From GWA1-54-10 sp964349675 (GTDB taxonomy: Bacteria > Patescibacteriota > Minisyncoccia > Phycocordibacterales > SBAW01): a DNA stretch of 22,559 nucleotides. This document shows, piece after piece, positions 7,453 through 14,650 of the stretch. Position 1 is the stretch's first letter. Each line of letters begins with the position of its first letter. Position numbers and translations under genes: made by a program. Under the pieces are notes generated by a model. That model worked only from the letters and a program-made list of their open reading frames with translations. It was not told the origin of the DNA and made no database searches. The DNA is taken from assembly GCA_964349675.1 (NCBI GenBank), contig CAYGHD010000009.1, positions 1 through 22,559 of the forward strand, read 5' to 3'.

Positions 7453-8172
7453 TTAGATACCCGCCAACTGAATCACCACGTAGAGCACCCCTGCTCCTAC
7501 CAGCGTTGCTGCGGTCGTCCAAAATGTTGGGTGCGCATGATGACTCTCTGGAATTAGGTCGGACGCACTGATATACAAGAAGAAACCCGCAAACAACGCA
7601 AGAATGAGCCCGAGCGTTACCTCAGTCACGCTAAACAACAGCGTACTTGCGATGCCGAGCACCGGAGCAAGCGCGTCCACTAAAAGCCATTTGAGCGCTC
7701 GAGCGCGGCTCCCCCCGTGCCGCACTATGACACTCACGGTATTGATGCCGTCAGAAAAATCATGCGCGAGCACAGCAATTGCCACTACCACACCAACCGC
7801 AGTAGATACTTGAAACGCAAAACCAATGGCGACACCGTCGAGAAAACTGTGCACTGACAGGGCTCCTGCTCGCGCAACACCTCGCGCAGAAGCGGCTGTC
7901 TCTTCGTGGTCATGACTATGCAGCAAAAGCAGCCGGTCAAGCAGCAAATACAACAGAAAACCAACTGCAACGACAGAAAATACAGTTTCTATTGGATATG
8001 CGCTTCCTGCCATTTCCAGCGCTTCTGGGATAAGGTCGAAAAATGCAACCGAGATAACCGCCCCAGCACTAAACCCTAAAATAAGGTGCAACCGGTCTCG
8101 GAGCTTCAATGCAACCACGCCACCAACTATGGTGGCGCAGAATGCGGCGATACTAATTGCGACGAGTATCAT
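7453..8172 (-). CDS. ZIP family divalent metal transporter
   Basis: ZIP proteins move zinc, iron or related divalent metals into the cytoplasm. This 239-residue protein has about seven to eight membrane helices and the two signature metal-site helices: HSFLDGVAIG (from His108) in TM4 and HDFSDGINTV (from His137) in TM5. A His/Asp-rich cytoplasmic loop (HSHDHEE, 85-91) lies between helices, as usual, and a further PESHHAH lies at 208-214. The start codon lies 6 nt after the stop of the coiled-coil protein gene, so it is probably the last gene of a three-gene unit (9283 down to 7453). The metal specificity and direction are not determined by sequence. Confidence 0.93.
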   Translation of the reverse strand: MILVAISIAAFCATIVGGVVALKLRDRLHLILGFSAGAVISVAFFDLIPEALEMAGSAYPIETVFSVVAVGFLLYLLLDRLLLLHSHDHEETAASARGVARAGALSVHSFLDGVAIGFAFQVSTAVGVVVAIAVLAHDFSDGINTVSVIVRHGGSRARALKWLLVDALAPVLGIASTLLFSVTEVTLGLILALFAGFFLYISASDLIPESHHAHPTFWTTAATLVGAGVLYVVIQLAGI

Positions 8173-8178
8173 GTAGGG

Positions 8179-8967
8179 TTAGCGTGCTGGCGTCGACGTT
8201 GCAGCACCCACTGCATTTGCTTTTGCAAGACCTGCGATAATAGTCTGGATGTTTTTACGCGCCGCAACCAAGTCACTCTGCGCAGTTTGCAGATTTACGC
8301 GCGCAGCTTTAAGTGCCGTATTGTTGGCTGCCATTTTTGTTTTGTCCCCACCGTCTGGAGTAAGCGCTGCAATGGTTGACACTGCCGCCTCCGCTTGCGT
8401 GCGCGCGTCAGAGAGTTTTGCCGCGAGCTCAGTAATCGCTGTGGTAAGCGCGCCGACATCAACGCCTGTGCCTTGTAGTGCCGTAATCTTACCCTGCAGC
8501 TTTGTACCAAGCATCGTCATCATCTCGGTGCTGAGCACCACACGGTCAGCAGCTGCAGAAATATGCGCTTGCGGCATAAACAGTGCATACACGCGGTATG
8601 ACTGAGTAATTGATTTTATGTCTGCCTTAAGCACTTCGGCATCTGTCGCATCTGCCACTTTTGACTTGAGCTGCGTAAGCCCGGTGATTTGGGTCTGTGT
8701 TGCCGAGCTCAGGTTTTGTTTAAACGCTTCGGTTACTTTTTGCATGTTCTGCACCCGAGTGGTCACGTCAGTAAGGGCATTGATGCGGCGATCGATTTCT
8801 TTAATTGCTTTTTCTTTTGATTGCACGAGCTTTGCGGTCAGAGCGGGACGTGTCTCTGGGGCAGCAGTGGTTGTGGGCGCAGCAGCGCCTTGGGCAAAAA
8901 CTAACGATGGCACAAGCGCCATACCAAAAATAAACGAAGCAGCGGCTGTGCGAGAATGAATAGTCAT
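8179..8967 (-). CDS. Secreted helical (coiled-coil) protein of unknown function
   Basis: I do not recognise a family. The 262-residue product starts with a clear signal peptide (1-25, ending VFAQ), then a short Ala/Thr/Pro-rich linker. From residue about 44 onward it is almost entirely helical, with heptad-like spacing of Leu, Ile and Val and many Ala, Lys, Gln and Thr residues (for instance about 46-110 and 165-250). There are no Cys residues, no sorting signal and no second membrane helix, so it is probably released or periplasm-like. The gene lies 22 nt after the small anchored protein gene and 6 nt before the ZIP gene, and the three are probably co-transcribed. A link with metal uptake is only inferred from position. 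Confidence 0.75.
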   Translation of the reverse strand: MTIHSRTAAASFIFGMALVPSLVFAQGAAAPTTTAAPETRPALTAKLVQSKEKAIKEIDRRINALTDVTTRVQNMQKVTEAFKQNLSSATQTQITGLTQLKSKVADATDAEVLKADIKSITQSYRVYALFMPQAHISAAADRVVLSTEMMTMLGTKLQGKITALQGTGVDVGALTTAITELAAKLSDARTQAEAAVSTIAALTPDGGDKTKMAANNTALKAARVNLQTAQSDLVAARKNIQTIIAGLAKANAVGAATSTPAR

Positions 8968-8989
8968 ATGTATAGTAGGAGGTTTAGGA

Positions 8990-9283
8990 TTAGTAGTCTT
9001 GCGATATCGCCTTATCGTTTAATGCAGCATCAACGCTTGCAACATCTTTTACCATCGCAGCAAGCTGGACATCAACTGCAGCAGCATCTTGCGCGATTGC
9101 CGCATCAGAGGTGTCAGTCGCAGCACTCATGCCATTGGTTGGCGCTGGAGGTGCTGTCTCGGTGACTGGAGGAGTTGTTGTAGGCGCCTGCGCTGGTTTA
9201 GTGAGCCATCCGCGAGACCACGCAAACCATATCCCTCCGCCAATAATAAGTACTGCAAGAACCCATTTAATCAGTGTAGCCAT
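8990..9283 (-). CDS. Small membrane-anchored protein of unknown function
   Basis: The 97-residue product has an N-terminal membrane helix (about 5-19, LIKWVLAVLIIGGGIWF), a Pro/Thr-rich linker (28-48), and a short acidic helical tail rich in Ala, Val and Asp with repeated A-A/V-D patterns. It would be held in the membrane with the tail outside. I recognise no family. The ATG at 9283 is chosen because the anchor starts there; a GTG at 9340 would add 19 hydrophobic residues. It heads the probable unit with the coiled-coil protein and the ZIP transporter. A TATACT at 9327-9332 on the minus strand might be its -10. Confidence 0.65.
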   Translation of the reverse strand: MATLIKWVLAVLIIGGGIWFAWSRGWLTKPAQAPTTTPPVTETAPPAPTNGMSAATDTSDAAIAQDAAAVDVQLAAMVKDVASVDAALNDKAISQDY

Positions 9284-9411
9284 ACTATAAGTGATGATGA
9301 TTAACAACAATAAAGCGTATAAAGACAGTATACCTTGCACAAGAAAGAATTCTATCCCCTCGCAGGGTTTGGCATTATTTTTTCCCTAAATCAAGCGCCT
9401 ACCCACCCAAA

Positions 9412-10101
9412 CTAGTGTGAAAAATAGATGTCTTCTGAAGCAGCGCCGAGCCAAGTTTCATCACTTTTGCCAGCCACCGGAAAGGGTGTACCGAGATATT
9501 TTGGCAACCGCCCCGACAAGACTTCGAAAAGTGCCTTTACTGATGCGGGTATCTCGCGCAGCGTACTTTGTATATAGCGCTCCCCTTTTGATGCGTCGAT
9601 GCCTCGAGCATCCACACCAAGCCCCCACGCAATAAACAACGCGCGCGGCAAATGGAACCATTGCGTCACAATAAGCACTGTGTCAGCGTGGAACACCTGT
9701 TTGGCGCGATACACACTGCTGTATGTATCAAATCCTGCGTAATCTAAGAAGATATCTTTCTGCGGCACATTATAAGAGCGCAGATACTTTCCTACCGGAT
9801 ATACCTCGTCATATTGCAGCGTGCTGTCATCGCCGCTTACGATTATTTTTTTTACAATACCCGCATGATATAGCTGCACTGCGCGGTCAGCACGCTCTTG
9901 CATGACCGGAGACAACACCCCTTTACTATTTACCGAAGCACCAAGCAAAAGCGCCACCGGCATCGGTGGTGTGGTATGGATAGAAAAAGATACCCGATGA
10001 TATGCTGCAGCAACCATACTGAGGTATATACACAAGGACCCCACCACAAGACCGTACATAAAAAAAAGCAACACACGCAAACCACGGGTAATCAAAAGCA
10101 T
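9412..10101 (-). CDS. SanA/YdcF-type DUF218 envelope protein
   Basis: The 229-residue product has an N-terminal membrane helix (about 9-33) followed by a DUF218 domain. Recognisable blocks are VALLLGASV (49-57), GVLSPVMQERADRAVQLYHAG (61-81), KKIIVSGDDS (84-93), DEVYPVGKYL, DIFLDYAGFDTYSSVYRAKQVF (116-137) and IVTQWFHLPRALFIA (144-158). These are the conserved positions of the SanA/YdcF family, members of which affect vancomycin resistance and envelope integrity in enterobacteria; the chemistry is unknown. The start at 10101 is favoured by a TATACT box exactly 6 nt upstream. A longer open frame reaches 10212 but crosses the prkA terminator and lacks family similarity. Confidence 0.9.
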   Translation of the reverse strand: MLLITRGLRVLLFFMYGLVVGSLCIYLSMVAAAYHRVSFSIHTTPPMPVALLLGASVNSKGVLSPVMQERADRAVQLYHAGIVKKIIVSGDDSTLQYDEVYPVGKYLRSYNVPQKDIFLDYAGFDTYSSVYRAKQVFHADTVLIVTQWFHLPRALFIAWGLGVDARGIDASKGERYIQSTLREIPASVKALFEVLSGRLPKYLGTPFPVAGKSDETWLGAASEDIYFSH

Positions 10102-10107
10102 ACCTCT

Positions 10108-10113
10108 AGTATA
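10108..10113 (-). promoter_or_regulatory. -10 box 6 nt before the DUF218 start codon
   Basis: TATACT on the minus strand ends 6 nt before the ATG at 10101. This would place the transcription start at or next to the ATG. Confidence 0.5.
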
Positions 10114-10130
10114 GCCGCTCGCAAACCAAT

Positions 10131-10161
10131 AAAAAAACACCCGAGACTCACGTCCCGGGTG
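10131..10161 (-). terminator. Rho-independent terminator of prkA
   Basis: On the minus strand a 10-bp stem (CACCCGGGAC pairing with GTCTCGGGTG, one G-U pair) is closed by the GNRA tetraloop GTGA and followed by seven T. It begins 13 nt after the prkA stop codon. Confidence 0.92.
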
Positions 10162-10174
10162 CACACCACAAAGG

Positions 10175-12160
10175 TTAGCCCGCTTGCTTGGCACGCATGT
10201 ACCATTCCACAAGACGCCTCACCTGCCGTTCCGTATAGCCGCGGGACGTCATGCGCTCGACGAAGTCATTGTGTTTCTTTTCCGTCTCACCGTCCTTCTT
10301 CGAGCCGAAGCTGATGACTGGGAGCAGTTCTTCCACCTGGCTGAACATCCGCCGTTCGATGACTTCGCGGACTTTCTCGTAGCTCGTCCAAGTCGGATTC
10401 TTGCCATTGTTGTTCGCACGTTGCCGCAAGCAGTATTTGACGACTTCATTCCGGAAGTCCTTGGGGTTAGTAATCCCCGCGGGCTTTTCGATTTTCGTCA
10501 ATTCCTGGTTGAGGGAATCACGGTTGAGCAACTGCCCAGTGTCAGGGTCCTTGAAGTCGACATCCTCGATCCAAGCATCGGCATAGGAAACGTACCGGTC
10601 GAACAGGTTCTGGCCATAATCGTGATAGGACTCCAGGTACGCTTTCTGGATCTCGTTGCCGATAAATTCCGCATAGCGCGTGGCGAGTTCAGACTTGATG
10701 AGCTCCAAGTACCGCTTCTCCAGGTCTTGCGGCATCTGGTCGCGGCGGATCGACTGCTCCAGCACATACATCAGATGCACCGGGTCGGCGGCAACTTCTG
10801 TCGTGTCGTGGTTGAAGGTCGCCGCCAGCACCTTGAAAGCGAAGCGGGTTGAAGCCCCAGTCATGCCCTCGTTTACGCCGGAGGAGTCCTTGTACTCCTG
10901 AAGCGTGCGGATACGCGGGTCAGTCTCCTTCAAATTTTCGCCGTCGTAGACACGCATCTTGGCAAACAGTGCCGGAGTGCCGAGCTGATCCTCACCCCCA
11001 GTTTTACCCTGCACCTTGGGCACCAGCCGAGTCAAAACAGAGAATCGTGCCAACATCTCCAAGGTCGCCGGTGCGCAGGGCGCCTGGCTGAGCTCGGAGC
11101 GGCTGACCAGCTTTTCGTAGATCTTCTGCTCCTCGGTCACACGCAGGCAGTACGGGACCTTGATGACGTAGATGCGGTCGATGAAGGCCTCGTTGTTCTT
11201 GTTGTTCTTGAAGCTCTGCCATTCCGACTCATTGGAATGCGCCATGATGATCCCAGAGAACGGGATCGCCCCAATGTTCTCGGTGCCGATATAGTTGCCT
11301 TCCTGTGTTGCGGTCAGCAACGGGTGCAGCATCTTTATAGGCGCCTTGAACATCTCGACAAATTCGAGTAGTCCTTGGTTGGCGCGGTTGAGTCCGCCCG
11401 AGTAGCTGTAGGCGTCTGGGTCATTCTGCGAATGCATTTCCAGCTTGCGGATGTCGACCTTGCCAACCAGTGTCGAGATATCCTGGTTGTTCTCGTCGCC
11501 CGGCTCGGTCTTGCCGACAGCAATCTGCCGAAGGCGAGATGGCATCATCCGGACAACATTGAAGCGAGAGATGTCGCCACCAAACTGATCAAGACGCTTG
11601 AGGCACCAGGGGCTCATAAGCCCCGTGAGACGGTTGAGAGGGACGCCGTAGCGCTCATGGAGCAAAGCACCCATGCGCTCAGGGTCGAAGAGGCCGAGCG
11701 GGGACTCAAAGACCGGGCTAATTTCATCCCCCGCTTTCAGCACGTATATGGGGTGGGCTTCCATCAAGGCCTTGAGACGCTCCGCGAGCGACGACTTGCC
11801 GCCGCCGACGGGGCCCAGCAGATACATGATCTGCTTGCGCTCTTCCAGCCCCTGAGCCGCATGGCGCAAGAAGCTGACGATGCGCTCGATCGTCTCTTCC
11901 ATGCCATAGAACTCGCTGAAGGTTGGATAGAGCCGCATTGTGCGGTTCATGAAGATGCGGCCGAGGCGCGCATCCTTGGATGTATCCACCATCTCCGGCT
12001 CGCCTATCGCGGCGAGCAGACGCTCGGTCGCGGTCGCATAGCACATAGGGTCGGTGCGGCACGCTTCAAGAAATGCCGCCAGCGGCATTTCCGTCTGCAG
12101 CATATTTGCCGACGCGCGTTGCGCAAGCACAAAAAAATCATCCGACGAATTCTGGGTCAT
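10175..12160 (-). CDS. prkA: PrkA/YeaG-type AAA+ serine protein kinase
   Basis: PrkA (YeaG in E. coli) is an AAA+ domain joined to a kinase-like C-terminal domain, linked to stress and stationary-phase signalling and to sporulation in Bacillus. The 661-residue product matches the family length (about 640). The P-loop is GPVGGGKS at 116-123, a Walker B-like segment is GLLEFVEMF (263-271), and IIMAHSNESEW (304-314) and FIDRIYVIKVPYCLRVTEEQ (326-345) are typical PrkA blocks. The C-terminal PrkA domain runs from about 500 to the end. The usual partners (YeaH-like and SpoVR) are absent. Codon use (mainly AAG, GAG, CTG, GTC, ATC) is unlike the neighbours and suggests transfer, perhaps from Proteobacteria. 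The start at 12160 follows a GGGACAGG ribosome site. It has its own terminator. Confidence 0.95.
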   Translation of the reverse strand: MTQNSSDDFFVLAQRASANMLQTEMPLAAFLEACRTDPMCYATATERLLAAIGEPEMVDTSKDARLGRIFMNRTMRLYPTFSEFYGMEETIERIVSFLRHAAQGLEERKQIMYLLGPVGGGKSSLAERLKALMEAHPIYVLKAGDEISPVFESPLGLFDPERMGALLHERYGVPLNRLTGLMSPWCLKRLDQFGGDISRFNVVRMMPSRLRQIAVGKTEPGDENNQDISTLVGKVDIRKLEMHSQNDPDAYSYSGGLNRANQGLLEFVEMFKAPIKMLHPLLTATQEGNYIGTENIGAIPFSGIIMAHSNESEWQSFKNNKNNEAFIDRIYVIKVPYCLRVTEEQKIYEKLVSRSELSQAPCAPATLEMLARFSVLTRLVPKVQGKTGGEDQLGTPALFAKMRVYDGENLKETDPRIRTLQEYKDSSGVNEGMTGASTRFAFKVLAATFNHDTTEVAADPVHLMYVLEQSIRRDQMPQDLEKRYLELIKSELATRYAEFIGNEIQKAYLESYHDYGQNLFDRYVSYADAWIEDVDFKDPDTGQLLNRDSLNQELTKIEKPAGITNPKDFRNEVVKYCLRQRANNNGKNPTWTSYEKVREVIERRMFSQVEELLPVISFGSKKDGETEKKHNDFVERMTSRGYTERQVRRLVEWYMRAKQAG

Positions 12161-12181
12161 TGACCTGTCCCTTTCCTGGAA

Positions 12182-12233
12182 ACAGTGGATTTTACTCCTA
12201 ATACAAGGAACAAAACCCTTGGAGCTCCACTGT
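12182..12233. promoter_or_regulatory. Nested inverted repeat upstream of prkA
   Basis: Outer arms ACAGTGGA (12182-12189) and TCCACTGT (12226-12233) enclose CTCC (12195-12198) pairing with GGAG (12221-12224), and AAGG (12205-12208) pairing with CCTT (12217-12220). It ends 22 nt before the prkA ATG and could be an operator or an RNA leader structure. There is no T-run, so it is not a plain terminator. Confidence 0.5.
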
Positions 12234-12287
12234 GGAAACCCCTTCTTTCGCAAGCCTACATGCCCCTACCCCAACACGCAAGAAGTC

Positions 12288-12956
12288 TTACCAGCGGTCA
12301 TCGAGCGGAACAACTTCAGTAATCTCAATCGTTGGAGCTGGGATAACACACAATACCCGGCCGGCGATTTTAAAATCTTCGCGTAAAATAATCGGCTTAA
12401 ACTTTGGATCTTTAGACTCAGGCCACAAAATAGTCATACCGTCGCGACGCTCGAGCCTTTTGACCGTCACCATGTCATTTACAATAGCAGCAACGCGGTC
12501 GCCGTTTTCTGCATGCTCGGTAAAGCGGATGAGCACATAGTCGCCCGTGTTGATGCCAGCATCGTTCATACTGTCGCCAATGGCGCGTACTGCAACAATG
12601 TCGTCCTCGCCGTCGATCAGTGCTTTATCAACTTCTAAAAACTCATCACGCTGCTCGCTGGCAAAAACACTCAGGTCGTCACACCCAACGTTTGCGACAA
12701 CCGGCACGGTGATGGTTTGCGTTGGGAACCCGTCCATGTCAGCTTCGCGGAGCTCGATATTGCGTTTAGCATTTTTGCGCCGGACGATATATCCCTTGCG
12801 CTCGAGTGTATCGAGATATTGCGTCACGGTGCGTAGTGACTGGAACCCAAGCGTCTCACGCAACTGCTCGAGCGTTGGAGACCGCCCATCTGCAAGCATG
12901 TACGCTTTAAGCGACCCGTAGACCCGCTCTTGTTTTTGCGTAAGTGGTAATTTCAT
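12288..12956 (-). CDS. lexA: LexA-like SOS repressor (S24 peptidase)
   Basis: LexA represses DNA-damage genes and inactivates itself by RecA-stimulated self-cleavage. The 222-residue product has the N-terminal winged helix (LTQKQERVYGSLKAYMLADGRSPTLEQLRETLGFQS, 5-40) and a C-terminal S24 domain. The catalytic Ser129 (GDSM) and Lys166 (VKRL) are 37 residues apart, the same as S119 and K156 of E. coli. In the cleavage loop, VPVVANVGCDDLSVFA aligns so that Ala84-Gly85 of E. coli corresponds to Cys92-Asp93, an unusual dipeptide. A Cys at the first position is known in UmuD (Cys-Gly). The upstream region carries TACACA repeats and an inverted repeat suited to autoregulation. No terminator separates it from prkA. 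Confidence 0.93.
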   Translation of the reverse strand: MKLPLTQKQERVYGSLKAYMLADGRSPTLEQLRETLGFQSLRTVTQYLDTLERKGYIVRRKNAKRNIELREADMDGFPTQTITVPVVANVGCDDLSVFASEQRDEFLEVDKALIDGEDDIVAVRAIGDSMNDAGINTGDYVLIRFTEHAENGDRVAAIVNDMVTVKRLERRDGMTILWPESKDPKFKPIILREDFKIAGRVLCVIPAPTIEITEVVPLDDRW

Positions 12957-12973
12957 ATACTTCTACCGTACCA

Positions 12974-13007
12974 TACACACATCTACACAACATACACAAA
13001 TTTTGTG
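12974..13007. promoter_or_regulatory. Candidate operator region of lexA
   Basis: TACACA occurs at 12974, 12984 and 12993, spaced 10 and 9 nt, about one helical turn. The last copy runs into a perfect inverted repeat, CACAAA-T-TTTGTG (12995-13007). On the minus strand a TTGTGT/TATGGT pair with an 18-nt spacer lies across it, so a bound repressor would cover the likely lexA promoter. Confidence 0.45.
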
Positions 13008-13009
13008 GA

Positions 13010-13050
13010 TAACCACTTTCCCGGAGATCGCATCTTTGTAACTGTGGATA
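13010..13050. repeat. Diverged second copy of the 41-nt palindromic element
   Basis: Aligned without gaps to the mutY element, the loop CGC is identical. The right arm matches at 17 of 19 positions and the left arm at 12 of 19. The loop-closing pairs differ in a compensating way (GGT/ACC in mutY, GAT/ATC here). It is intergenic between the MFS gene and lexA. Confidence 0.65.
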
Positions 13051-13071
13051 TGTGGAAAACTCTGCCAAAAA

Positions 13072-14352
13072 TTAGTGGAGTTTTGTTTCTTCATGGAGGT
13101 CGCTCTGCTCACTCTCCGCCACTGGAATAGTTTTTATCGCCGTATCTTTTTTGAGCGTATAGTATGCGATAACGCCGGCTACTGCCGCCGCCAAACCCCC
13201 AACCGCAATACCCCACCTTGGGCCTGCGTACTGTCCGATGTAGCCGACAATAGGTCCCCCAATCGGCGTCGAGCCGAGCATCGCCATGGACCACAGAGCC
13301 ATCACCCGCCCACGCATCTCGGGCTTGCTTTCAAGCTGCAAAATGGTGTTGGCCAGCGAGGTGACATTGATAGAAAAAAACCCAACCAAAATCATGCCCG
13401 CAATCGCAAACCCGAGGGTCGGCATGCTGGCCACAAGACACAGACTTGCACCAAACAAAAATATCAATCCCGTCAAACTCTGTGCCGAGGCACGCTTGCG
13501 CCCTGCAGCAAACAACCCTCCAAGCACAGACCCAACCCCCATCGCGGACAGCAAGGCTGCATAACTGCTCGCATCGCCCATAAACGTACCTTGCGCCAAG
13601 AGCGGCAAGCTGACCTGAAATTCATACGACATGGTGCCAATAATTGCCATCACCAACAGCACATTGCGCAACACCGGCGACGCAAGCACATACCGCCACC
13701 CTTCCATAAGTTGCCCTTTTTTTGAAACACGATTCGGCCCACCATGCAGCTCGGCGCCGCGCATCTGGGTCAGCACTGCAATAACCGCGATGTAGGTAAC
13801 CGCGTTGATGATAAAACAAAATGCCAAACCAACCGTTGCTATCAATATCCCGCCGATACTTGGACCGATGGCGCGCGCTAAGTTGACCTCGATAGAGTTG
13901 AGTGTGACGGCGTTTTTTACATACGACGGTTCTACCATCGAGGACACGAAAATTTGCCGCGTCGGATTGTCGACCGCATTAATGACGCCTACAGACAGCG
14001 CAAAACCATACAGCATCCAAAGCTCTATCAAATCTGTAGCAACCAATGCGCCCAAACACAGCGCAAGCACCCCCAAGAGCGTCTGCGTTACATAGAGAAT
14101 CGTCCTTTTGTTAAAACGATCTGCCACCACACCTCCCCACGGCCCCAAAAAGAGCATGGGTAAAAATTGGAGTGCAAGCACCAGCCCAAGCTGACTTCCA
14201 GATTGCGTGCGCTCAAGCACCAACCACCCCAAGGCAATGGTCTGCATCCAGTTGCCGGACATGGAAATCGCCTGCCCTATAAAGTACAGACGATAATTTC
14301 TAAACCGCAGCGACGCAAATGTATCTCTGCTATATCGTTTTATAAAATCCAC
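13072..14352 (-). CDS. MFS transporter, EntS-like (MFS_3) exporter family
   Basis: The 426-residue protein has the twelve-helix major facilitator layout. The cytoplasmic motif A between helices 2 and 3 is visible as GPWGGVVADRFNKR (70-83), and the start (LRFRNYRLYFIGQAISMSGNWMQTIALGWLV) is typical of EntS/MFS_3 drug or siderophore exporters. Further support comes from NPTRQIFVSSMV in helix 4 to 5 and MRGRVMALWSMA in helix 10. The hydrophilic C-terminal tail is acidic. The substrate is unknown, and a siderophore role is unlikely to be inferable in this kind of genome. Translation probably starts with GTG at 14352, 6 nt after a TAAGAT box paired with TTAACA at an 18-nt spacing. LexA control is only suggested by position, since lexA follows in the same direction. 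Confidence 0.92.
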   Translation of the reverse strand: MDFIKRYSRDTFASLRFRNYRLYFIGQAISMSGNWMQTIALGWLVLERTQSGSQLGLVLALQFLPMLFLGPWGGVVADRFNKRTILYVTQTLLGVLALCLGALVATDLIELWMLYGFALSVGVINAVDNPTRQIFVSSMVEPSYVKNAVTLNSIEVNLARAIGPSIGGILIATVGLAFCFIINAVTYIAVIAVLTQMRGAELHGGPNRVSKKGQLMEGWRYVLASPVLRNVLLVMAIIGTMSYEFQVSLPLLAQGTFMGDASSYAALLSAMGVGSVLGGLFAAGRKRASAQSLTGLIFLFGASLCLVASMPTLGFAIAGMILVGFFSINVTSLANTILQLESKPEMRGRVMALWSMAMLGSTPIGGPIVGYIGQYAGPRWGIAVGGLAAAVAGVIAYYTLKKDTAIKTIPVAESEQSDLHEETKLH

Positions 14353-14358
14353 CGACGC

Positions 14359-14388
14359 ATCTTACCACAAAGCAGCGCGCTCTGTTAA
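14359..14388 (-). promoter_or_regulatory. Promoter of the MFS gene
   Basis: On the minus strand TTAACA (14383-14388), an 18-nt spacer ending TGG and TAAGAT (14359-14364) are present. The -10 ends 6 nt before the GTG start at 14352. Confidence 0.6.
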
Positions 14389-14392
14389 AAAA

Positions 14393-14626
14393 TTAGCGTC
14401 CCAACGACACACAGCGCAAACACAACTCTTGCCCAACGCGCGTTTTCAAATAGCGGTTACCGCATACACACAAAAGAATTGCTGTTTTTTCTGGCTTTTC
14501 TATCCAGTGCCCGTCTTTTTGAAATGTCTTGCTTGGCCCATGCATTTGCGGGTTTGGTTTATGCGCCACAGCCACAACAGGAGCTGGGTTGGCGCGTACC
14601 ACTGTTTTTTTAATTTGCTTTTTCAT
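14393..14626 (-). CDS. Small zinc-ribbon-like protein of unknown function
   Basis: The 77-residue product has a basic, Pro-rich N-terminal half (1-45) that looks disordered. The C-terminal half has two Cys pairs, CVC (53-55) and CLRC (69-72), separated by 13 residues, which would suit a single zinc site. No family is recognised. It lies in the same direction between the helicase gene (stop 24 nt upstream) and the MFS gene (start 40 nt downstream) and may be translated from the helicase transcript. A nucleic-acid-binding role is a guess from the basic charge and Cys pairs. Confidence 0.6.
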   Translation of the reverse strand: MKKQIKKTVVRANPAPVVAVAHKPNPQMHGPSKTFQKDGHWIEKPEKTAILLCVCGNRYLKTRVGQELCLRCVSLGR

Positions 14627-14650
14627 ATACGGTAGCGGCTGCGAGATGCT

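Noticed and set aside
11375..12163. Long open frame of 262 codons on the plus strand opposite prkA, and another at 10184-10852
   Set aside because: They lie fully antisense to a well-supported gene with high GC and have no family motifs; they are shadows of prkA codon bias.
4933..13012. DnaA-box-like sequences TTATCCACA (4933-4941) and TGTGGATAA (13004-13012) as signs of a replication origin
   Set aside because: They are few, far apart and tied to the palindromic element; no dnaA, dnaN or box cluster is present.
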